Source of the DNA: Metaphire vulgaris
Lineage: Eukaryota > Annelida > Clitellata > Crassiclitellata > Megascolecidae
Reading direction: 5' to 3'
Assembly (NCBI GenBank): GCA_018105865.1
Contig: CM030852.1
Location: forward strand, 12,755,845 to 12,819,844
Length of the DNA stretch: 64,000 nt
Shown here: piece after piece, positions 56,318-64,000 of the stretch
How positions within the stretch are numbered: position 1 is the first letter of the stretch
Layout: every line of letters begins with the position of its first letter
Made by a program: the position numbers and the translations under genes
The notes under the pieces: model-generated
What the model saw: only the letters and a program-made list of their open reading frames with translations
Told to the model about the DNA's origin: nothing
The model's database searches: none

Positions 56318-58010
56318 TTGATACCAAATCATAACTGAGGGTCTGAGCCCAAGAAAATCAAGTACTATAGTTTCAAATTAGTATACATCACTGCACAAAC
56401 TGCTCTAGGTCTTGTTTACCACAACTGACTCCTGTACGAAACAGTTATTGATTTAAAAGCAAGGCAATAATAATACTAGATAAACAGGCTATGTGATTGA
56501 AGTACAGTAGAACCTTGCTATATCGAAGTTCAAGGGACCATGATAAATACTTTGATATTGTATATCCGAATTTCGATATATCCAATTCGGTGTCGTATAA
56601 AGCCACAGTTTCGATTTTTGCAAATTACACTGTCAAAAATTTCGATTTTATGTCATAAACAGTTTCATTATTTAATTAAATTAATGTAAAATTAAAACTA
56701 CAGTAAATATTAGTTTCAGTCTGCGTGAGTAGATTTCGAGAAGTATCCACCGTACGACGAATAAGAAGAACGCGATCTTCGATCCACAGAAGACGTCTAA
56801 AGCAAACAACATGTCGCATATAATCTACCAGTAATCTTGAACTTCTATAGCGCCACTTCACAATGCAAAGAAGCATCAGTCTATGGCAAGCCAAAGATCA
56901 CAATATGCACATCAAATCCGGGCCATCAGTCTATGAATGGATGGAGTTAGGGTAGTTTGTGTGTTGTATTCCAAAAGTATCACCAGAGGTTTGAACCAAA
57001 ATTTTCTTAAAACAAGATTATAATCAAATGTCTAAAATGCTGACGGTATCAATGTGGTTCGTTAGTGTAACCATGGTGGTCCGGGGCCCGGGCCCCTATT
57101 CGGATCGAGACCAGCCTTGAGATTTTTCCAAAAACAGCAAGTAGTTAGGGGTTGGTATGGGCAGTGCTGTTTTAAAAAGTTTGGGGGCCCTAGGCATTTC
57201 TAAAAAAAGTGTTGATGACCTTTTTTATGCATATTATGCTTTTGGATGAGAAAATTAATAAAAGTGAAATAAAATAAAATGATGACCGTTTTTACTAATT
57301 GTTTTTATTCCACAGTCCACGGGGCCCCTCATATATTGCTGGGCCCTAGGCACGTGCCTTAAAATGTACCATCTATCCATCCATACATACATACATAAAT
57401 CCCATCCATCCATCTATCTGTACCATCCATCCACCCATCCATCCATCCATCAACCCATCCATCTGTCCATCCATCCATCCATCCACATCATAATATACAG
57501 CAATATCAGTCATCAGCATGCCAAATCCAAATCGCACAAGAAACAAAACCCAAATCCAGGATATCATCCATGACAAACGGAAGGCAGTCTACAAAGGTTA
57601 AGAGAGGCCAAAGATGGAATTTGAGCCAGAATCTAATACTTGATAAAGAATTTGCATATTCTTCAAGAGACAACACAAAGATGAAAAGTTCACATACTGC
57701 ACTGTCTTTCGAATGAAATCTGTGTTGAATGACCTGTTCAAACAACACACATAACACATTCACCAAAACAATTCAAATGCTTAAACATTTCAAACAAAGA
57801 AATAATGATAACAATATAGTCTTTTCAAATTCTTTAACCCCTTAACCGTGTGTTTAACTGTAACTCAATTTAAAATGGACGGATATGTCCGGGATCCCCA
57901 GTTAAGGGGTTAATATTAAGCAGAGTTAATATTAACAGAAAAACTGTTGAAAAGACTTTTACATAAAAATCTTGTCAAATAGATTTATAATAATTTAATA
58001 ATAATAATCT
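56318..58010. other. Intergenic between two convergent genes
   Basis: Contents: a CAGTAGAACCTTGCTATATC MITE scrap near 56506; a retroelement tail with GAACTTCTATAGCGCCACTTC at 56840-56900; (CATC)n-type repeats at 57368-57490; a GGGGCCC-rich MITE scrap near 57070-57350. The last RABL3 exon is expected here on the minus strand but I could not recognise it. Confidence 0.45.
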
Positions 58011-58014
58011 GATT

Positions 58015-58300
58015 TTTTAAGTGGTTTATGAGGCTAAGTAAGCCTGTGTGAAAACCACTGTAGTAACTCTCCATATTCAATAGCCAAGTTTTCCCAGATA
58101 ACCTTTGAATCCAGTCACTGTTTCAACTGTCACTCCCACCTCATCCAAACTGTTCCATTTGTCCACAACCCTTGTACTACAAAAATTTTTCGTTCCTGCA
58201 CCCACCCTTTGTATAAACAATTTGAATTTGTGGCATTTTTTGCTGCTATAGTGTGCCAATGTAAAGAATCATCTTAAGATGTTTGGTTACATCAAGAGGG
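58015..58300 (-). mobile_element. LINE C-terminus and tail
   Basis: Minus-strand frame reads HYSSKKCHKFKLFIQRVG, FCSTRVVDKWNSLDEVGVTV and GFKGYLGKLGY then stop, the best-preserved copy of the LINE end family here. Its 3' side has GGTTTTCACACAGGCTTACTTAGCC and an (ATT)-like tail. Confidence 0.85.
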
Positions 58301-58504
58301 CAAAGGTTACACTCAATAGGCTAAAATAGACCAAATGAAGTTCCCTAATAGTATCAATGCATGCTACATAAAGATGAAAATGACACTAAGAGAAAAGAGA
58401 AATAGATATAAGGAAATCGAATGAAATACTAAGGCCAAAGCTATGCTAAATATATGTAATAAAATACATCTGAGCACAAGATGAACTTTTATAATTCTAC
58501 AAAC

Positions 58505-61500
58505 CTTGTCAAAAAATCTGCTAAGTCGAACGGCATTGCTGGTTCCAGCAGCCAGATGTCTAACATGTCTGCAGTCCTGAAAGAGAAATGACAAGGAATC
58601 AGTGTTTATTCTAGGCCTTCTCTGGGGGGGGATTTTTTCACCCCAAAGTTTGAATTTTCATCCCAAAATTTTGACATTTTGCAAGTAGTATGACCTGCCC
58701 AATGTCTTTTACCCCCCTCCCCCAAATGTTTTAACTTCCCCAATGTCTAGGTGGACAGAATAGCCACTGCAAGGGATGAAAACGAATGACAGAATGTATC
58801 AGGTCACGAAAGAAAGGCATCCATAATAAAAAAGCTTGAATTAACCATAAATATATCTCAAGTGCATGTACAGATCTGAGGGAGATTATACTTATCAGCA
58901 TTATAATATAATATATTAACTGCTAAAGCACAAATAGTAATTCTTGATATTAATATATTTTAAGATCAACATCTTCTGTTAATCGCTGACATGTCAACAC
59001 TGTCAATAGCACCTTTCACTTTGGCCTTTTCTATGTTCTGGTGCTACATAAATTGTCGTAAATAAGTATATTTAACAAGTAAGTAAATTTATCAAGTAAA
59101 TAAAAAATTTAACAAGCAAATAAGTAAATTTAATAATCAAATAAGTAAATTTATTAAGAAAATAAATTAATTTAATAAATAAGTAAATTTAATAAGCAAA
59201 TTTAATAAGCAAATAAGTAAATTTATTAAGCAAATAAATAAATTTAACAAGTAAATAAGTAAATTTAAAAACAAATAAGCAAATTTAACAAGTAAATAAG
59301 TAGATTTAATAAGTAAATAGATAAGTAAATTCAACAAACTAACAAGGTTGATTTCATCGGCTCCACATTCGTCCGCAATGCTTGACAGGCGAAGGTTGTT
59401 CCCTTTCTCGTTGATCGGCTGAACGAGGTCGAGCTTCGTGCCGACGACTACGATCGGAATGGACGAACCGGCAAACTGTTCGCGTCGTATTCGCCCCTAC
59501 ACGACAGCGAAAATGCCAAGCGTGTCAGAAAATCCAAACAGTTAGATGCAAAAGTCTCAACATTAGAGGCTATCCATCCCATTCCAAGAAAAGAGAAAAG
59601 GCAAAATGGGTTCAAAGATCAATCAAAATACAAAATACTAACAAAGTGGAGATGCCAAGAGAAAGGAGTTTTTACATTGAAGCAGTGTGATGAAGTCAGA
59701 AGAAGTCACAACATGAAACTGTTTATGAAACGCGTTGGGAGATGCAAACAGCACTTTTTCAGTGCAAGAGTGGTGGACAGATGGAATGAACTGGACAAGG
59801 AGATAGTAATGGCTACGAGTGTGAATGATTTCAAAATGAACCTCAGTACTATAGGATTCTAGGTTTGGATGGGTACAACAGTGGTTCTCACACAGGGCAG
59901 ACCCTACTGAACCACTTTAAACCTTGTTATTATTATTATATTATTATTATAAACAAATTGAAAACATCATTTTATTATTAAAGTAGCTTTTTCTCTTCCT
60001 GTGTTTCTCTCTCATATCCATTCATCTTAAATTCATCCCATATTCATCCTGTTGACATCTATTCGTGTCCTAATGACATCTCTATACCGATCCTAAAGTC
60101 ATCCTATCTCAACTTCATCCAGCTCAATTGAAAACACTTTATATTTCTTAAAATCTTGTTGCCTTCTATGTTTTCTCACTTTCACATTGCCTATACATAA
60201 TTTACATAAAACTAAATTTATTTTAAAATTAATATCTTATTAACAATCCTTCATCTGAAATGGATTTCTTAAGCTAAGGCATAGCTATAGTATTACACTT
60301 GGGATGTGATGCAGCAGTGTTGGGGTTCCTGCCAACGCAGTTGAAGGGTAGTGGGTTCGAACCTGACCCTAGCCACTCGTAGCGACCTTGAAAAAGTTGC
60401 TCACCCTTAATTGTCTGTAAGGAAGGGTAAGGGAAACCATCTTTACTCATCCAGAGATAAGATAATGCAATCTTAAGTCTGCACTACAGTGGATCCCACT
60501 TAATCGCATACCGCTTAATTGCACCTATGCAATTAAGCGGGTTTCACTGTGCTTACTCATCAGACTGGCTTCTGCTGTCTCTGTTCAGAATTTCCGAAAG
60601 CCATTTGCGCAGATTTTGCTGAGACTTCCGATTCGTCAAATCGTGAACCAACACGATACCTAAAAGAAGCGATCCACAAAGCTTACAGTGCCTTCCGTCT
60701 TTAACGGCAAAAGAAAACTAATACATAAAATGTGATTCTGCTTTTACTTCAAGTGATTGATTAATTGATTGATTGATGTCAGTATTCTTTCTTTCCTTCC
60801 GTCGCTCCCTATTTGGTTGGACGATTGGTCTGAATGAGTTCCTTCCACTTCTGTCTGTCTCTTGCTGCTCTGGTCATTTTGATGAAGTTCATTTGCATTT
60901 CTTCTGCATCCTCTTTTAAGTTTTCTATCCATGTTTTTCTTGGTCTTCCTTTTCTCCTTTTCTCTTCAACATAGTTGTATAGCGCTTTCTTTTGTAGTCT
61001 TCCTTTCTTCATTCTTTCAACATGACCAAACCATTTCAGTCTTCGTTTCTGTATTGATTCGAGTATCGTTTCTTTTTGTTTCGTCTTTTCTCCGATCATT
61101 TTGTTTCTTATTCTTTGTCTTCTGCATACTCCTACTCACTACTTACTCCCAGGGATGTTAGTCCTTGGCCTTGGTCCTGGCCTTAATTAAGGACCCCTTA
61201 AGGACCAGTTTCAAGTCCTTGGTCCTGGTCTTGGCCTTGAGGGATGAGTCCTTGGTCCTAGTCTTGGCCTTGAGGGATGAGTCCTTGGTCCTGGCCTTGA
61301 GAGTTGAGTCCTTGGTCCTGGTCCTGGCCTTGAGGGTTGAGTCCTTGTAAAAATCCTGCTTATTCCTACTTACTCTTAACCAGTTGAATGCAGTCTAAGT
61401 TGTTGACTGCAGATCAGAAATGTATAGCATATCCTTGAGAGGAGCGATGCAGGTTATAGCATAATAATCTAAAAGAACTGACCGTGGACTGAACTGTAGA

Positions 61501-61962
61501 ATATGTTACGGCTATTCTTGTGCGCCGACCACCCTCCCACGTCCCACAACTCAACAAAATACAGCTTCTCTTCTGGAGTTCCGGCTTTATATTCGTGCAG
61601 CTGAAATGACAAGGCAGAAATGATTGAATGAGGCAGTTAAGACATTGAATACTGCGTACTTTTGTTGCTATTTGTAGACACAGAGACAAGAAGGCAAAGG
61701 AGAATACAGGAACAACAACATCATCATCGTCATCATCATTGTCATCATCATCACCACCACACCACCATCATCCACACCACCATCATCATCAGAGCACGAT
61801 TTGTAGGGGAGAGGGGGGAATCTTTCGCCCCCACTGCCCAACTGCATCCCCCTACTGCTACATCCCCCACAAACTACATCCCCCCACTGCTACATTTCCC
61901 AACAACTACATCCCCCAAGCTCGACACATTCCCCCCACTGCTCCAGGTCACAAATCACACCC

Positions 61963-62022
<60 letters not shown>

Positions 62023-63878
62023 CTGAACTTCTATAGTGCCATTTTAATAATGTTCTTGGCATCAGTTGATAGTCGCTCCATGGCTTGAATCGTAATCTCC
62101 CATTGTTGGATCCAAAAAGTCAATTTAATTTTCCAGCCCTGCTTATGGTGAGTCCTGCTTATGGTGAGTCCTGCTTATGGTGAGTCCTGCTTATGGTGAG
62201 TCCTGCTTATGGTGAGTCCTGCTTATGGTGGATAGAGAATAGAAAACAGGTATGCTTTGAGTCTGGATCAAAGACCAGGAACAAACCTACTAGAGGACAA
62301 GAGGGCAAAGAATGTGATTGCAGATACCCTGTGTGAGAACCACTATGTTCTCCACCTGGCCATTCATTCACATTATGGTCTTGCTGTGTAATCTCATTCT
62401 TTGCCCTCTTTTCCTCCTGCAGTACATATCTTGGTAATTCTTCAGACGTTGCACTAGTAATACTACTCATAATTATTTGAAAGTTACTTTGTCAATCCTC
62501 TTCACCACACACCAACCAAAAAACTTGAAACAAATAAAAGAACTTCAATAAAAGAACCAACACACATCAAACAAACCATCAGCTATTATGCATTGTCTAC
62601 ATATACAGATCATTAGAGAATTAGAGACAATTCTTGTATATAGGCCCTACCATGAAAAAGACTGCAAAAAATGTTTACAATCATCTGAAAAGATTCACCT
62701 TAACTTCAACCGAGCACCCAATTGTCCAATAAGGATGACTGATCGGTTCGTTGTAACTGATCAAATGAACCAAAGACGTTTTACCAACGCCTACAGAAAA
62801 ATATCAAAACAATCAATCAATCTATCAATCAATCAATCAAATTCAATCAACAGAAAATACACACGTAATACCTTAAATATCAAAATACATACAGCAAGGC
62901 AGAGACACTAAAACAGCAATAAGTAAGTATGTAAGTAAAATCTTGTTAATTTTTATAGCACTTTCAAAAGAAGCACCAAAGTAGCTCCTTATTTCCCAGA
63001 TACTTAATCTTAGTATGAAGTAGCAATAGCCAAAAGGTGGGGTCATTCATGCAGGGTCATTAAATCCAAAGGGTCATTGCAGTTGGGATGTTACAGGCAG
63101 CTAGGGAGGAAATTATTTTTAAAAAGTGAAATGATTTGAGTCTAGAAAGAAACACTTGAGGAGATGTTGCAAGAAGGGAAGGAAATTGTGACTCGGAATT
63201 TGTTTGACCATGGTGTAGACAGCGGAGGGATGCTGGAATTGTGTTGCAAAGTTCTGGTGCAGCATATGAAAAAGCGCGGCTGCAGATTTTTAGAGATGAT
63301 TGATTCAGAAGACGAAGGAGAGTTGCATGAGAGGAAGATCGTGTAGATTGAGGATGTTGTGCGACTATCAGATTTCGTAGGTAGACTGGTTTTGATGTAT
63401 GAGTTATGTCATCAACATTATTTCATATTTAATGTGTTCTGCTATTTTCAGCCAGTGTCGAGATTCGAATAATGGTGTAATGTGGCAGAATTTCGGTAAT
63501 TTGGTAACTGCACGAGCTGAAGCATTTGGAATCGATTGGAGTTTACATATGGAAGCTTTTGGAGATAGAGAGAGAGAGAGACAGACAGACAGGCACAGAC
63601 ACAAAGAAAAACAGAGAGAGCGAACATTTTGCGTTGCACATTCGACCGATGATTAGAGCATCAAAACGAAAGCGCTATATAAAATGAGGGCTGGTGCACT
63701 GTCAGTGACCGAATAAGAGTGCAAAAAAGCAAAAGCTTCAAAACGGAAAAATTCAACAAAGCAACAATAATCGTAACTCAACGTTAGGCAATTAATTTAA
63801 TACATTCTATTAATTCAATTAATTCATCTCACCTGCATCCCCGACCACAACAATTCTCACTTTATCTATCGCGGCCAT
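58505..63878 (-). CDS. RABL3: Rab-like GTPase 3, six exons recognised, C-terminus missing
   Basis: Exons (minus): 63878-63833, 62790-62699, 61600-61483, 60659-60557, 59496-59344, 58576-58505. They encode [36 protein letters not shown] (P-loop GDAGVGKTS, Lys19), [30 protein letters not shown] (G3 WDVGG), [30 protein letters not shown] (G4) and [18 protein letters not shown] (G5 region). This order and the WTxGCSVxV and AAGxSNAVxLSRFFDK phrases are specific to RABL3, a small GTPase that can regulate Ras prenylation and lymphoid development in vertebrates. Phases agree at every junction except exon 4 (phase 2) to exon 5 (phase 0); human RABL3 has extra residues there, so a short unrecognised exon is likely. 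The final exon (after FFDK) was not found. Confidence 0.88.
58600..58769. mobile_element. hAT-like MITE, family CAGTGTTTATTCTAG, third copy
   Basis: The left end CAGTGTTTATTCTAG and a worn right end GAATAGCCACTG are flanked by CAAGGAAT and CAAGGGAT (7 of 8). It lies in RABL3 intron 5, only 23 bases from the exon 6 acceptor. Confidence 0.8.
59070..59335. repeat. AAGTAAATTTA-type degenerate repeat
   Basis: About 265 bp of irregular AAATAAGTAAATTTAATAAG units next to RABL3 exon 5. No coding content. Confidence 0.85.
59605..59960 (+). mobile_element. LINE C-terminus with full 3' UTR
   Basis: Reading [52 protein letters not shown] and [14 protein letters not shown] then stop. The 3' UTR GGTTCTCACACAGGGCAGAC ... 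TTTAAACCTTGTTATT ends in ATT repeats. It is in RABL3 intron 4, opposite to the gene. Confidence 0.85.
60300..60480 (+). mobile_element. tRNA-like SINE of another family
   Basis: A-box-like TGATGCAGCAGTGTTGGGG and B-box GGGTTCGAACCTGACCC lie about 45 bases apart. The body continues GTTGCTCACCCTTAATTGTC and does not resemble the other SINEs. The A box is imperfect and the 3' end is not defined. Confidence 0.6.
60483..60552. mobile_element. MITE fragment with CAGTGGATCCCACTTAATCG
   Basis: CAGTGGATCCCACTTAATCG and AATTAAGCGGGTTTCACTG are inverted repeats close together. They resemble pogo/Tigger-type ends, reduced to about 60 bp. The fragment touches the exon 4 donor side of RABL3. Confidence 0.6.
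60745..61105 (-). mobile_element. LINE reverse-transcriptase C-terminus
   Basis: Minus frame of about 96 residues: [38 protein letters not shown] and [14 protein letters not shown], the RTE/CR1-like end. The ORF is still open, so the copy is relatively young. GATT repeats at 60756-60778 are its tail. Confidence 0.85.
61150..61350 (+). repeat. CCTTGGTCCTGGTCTTGGCC minisatellite
   Basis: About five units of roughly 36-40 bp built on GAGTCCTTGGTCCTGGTC and TTGGCCTTGAGGGATGA. It shares its core with the degenerate array at 9247-10080. Lies in RABL3 intron 3. Confidence 0.85.
61680..62030. repeat. (ATC)n array with a MITE inside
   Basis: ATC/ACC repeats at 61715-61789 and 61965-62022 flank an element at 61790-61964 (CAGAGCACGATTTGT ... 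ACAAATCACACCCTC) of the 53371-53572 family. ATCATCAT occurs on both sides, as a target duplication within a microsatellite would. Confidence 0.8.
62024..62110 (-). mobile_element. Retroelement 3' end
   Basis: In reverse, GGCACTATAGAAGTTCAGTG leads into (GAT)n. The same TATAGAAGTT-to-tail junction is seen at 11740, 19525 and 26327. Confidence 0.6.
62143..62232 (+). repeat. 16-bp tandem repeat
   Basis: TGCTTATGGTGAGTCC occurs five times plus a partial unit. Each unit contains a donor-like GGTGAGT on the plus strand, but the host gene here (RABL3) is on the minus strand. Confidence 0.9.
62925..63400. other. RABL3 intron 1, short-element end and unique sequence
   Basis: AAGTAAGTATGTAAGTAAAA at 62922-62940 with TTTTTATAGCACTTTCAAAAG marks a dispersed element also at 17030, 35163 and 50870. 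A 60-residue ORF at 63164-63346 has no known domain and is probably chance. Confidence 0.4.
63567..63625. repeat. (GA)n/CAGACA tract
   Basis: GAGAGAGAGAGACAGACAGACAGG and further purine-rich sequence. The ORFs over it are artefacts. Confidence 0.8.
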
Positions 63879-63902
63879 ATTCATTATTCAACCAAGAACC
63901 AT

Positions 63903-63936
<34 letters not shown>

Positions 63937-63952
63937 TAAGTAAGTAAGTAAG
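63903..63952. repeat. (AAGT)n microsatellite
   Basis: About 12 AAGT units with one AAAT variant, 25 bases upstream of the RABL3 start codon on its 5' side. It may be in the 5' UTR or promoter. Confidence 0.9.
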
Positions 63953-64000
63953 AGTATTGCCAAAAATTATATAGATATGATTCAAAGTGTTTTAGAAGGC

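Noticed and set aside
62143..62232. CRISPR-like array
   Set aside because: Units are directly adjacent without spacers and the host DNA is eukaryotic; it is a simple tandem repeat.

Overview
The window is animal nuclear DNA. Genes are split by GT/AG introns, the coding exons are GC-richer than the AT-rich surroundings, and most of the sequence is transposon remnants and microsatellites. The exact lineage cannot be fixed from sequence alone. The protein set (RABL3, DNAJC22, a RING/B-box protein, an EF-hand protein, and a plant/bacterial-like aromatic amino acid lyase) and 5S-rRNA-headed SINEs fit a marine invertebrate, perhaps a deuterostome such as an echinoderm or hemichordate, or a lophotrochozoan. 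That placement is inference.

Layout. At 0-10 kb there is one two-exon gene on the minus strand (3176-5718). It encodes a 661-residue MIO-dependent lyase of the PAL/TAL/aminomutase type rather than an ordinary animal histidase, and is surrounded by LINE, SINE and MITE debris. A short duplicated scrap of the gene lies at about 2325-2386. From 10 to 33 kb the DNA is almost gene-free and built of duplicated blocks. Block A (about 10905-14870) recurs at 17847-22849, block B (17120-17846) recurs at 32388-33115, and block C occurs three times. Both A copies carry a minus-strand, splice-site-bounded cysteine-rich (antistasin-like) exon. From 33 to 38 kb the sequence is dominated by triplet, GA and CAGA microsatellites, SINEs and MITEs, plus one small ORF with a possible signal peptide.

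The right half holds the conserved genes. An EF-hand protein (two exons, 38947-42195, 5' end not found) is on the plus strand. A complete four-exon DNAJC22 (47255-51179, plus) follows. A three-exon RING/B-box/coiled-coil protein with a 29-nt microexon (53710-56317, plus) lies tail-to-tail with RABL3 (63878-58505, minus, six exons recognised, last exon not found). These are unrelated housekeeping or signalling genes and there is no operon logic.

Mobile DNA is the main story. At least a dozen TIR families of short non-autonomous elements can be delimited to the base by perfect or near-perfect 8-bp target-site duplications (hAT-like). Three of the insertions have their empty site preserved in a duplicated copy within the window. 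Several families with different termini share the same internal motif (TGACAAGCAAAAAA). SINEs with a 5S rRNA head, a tRNA head and an unidentified head share one body. Many (ATT)n and (GAT)n microsatellites are the 3' tails of LINE or SINE copies.
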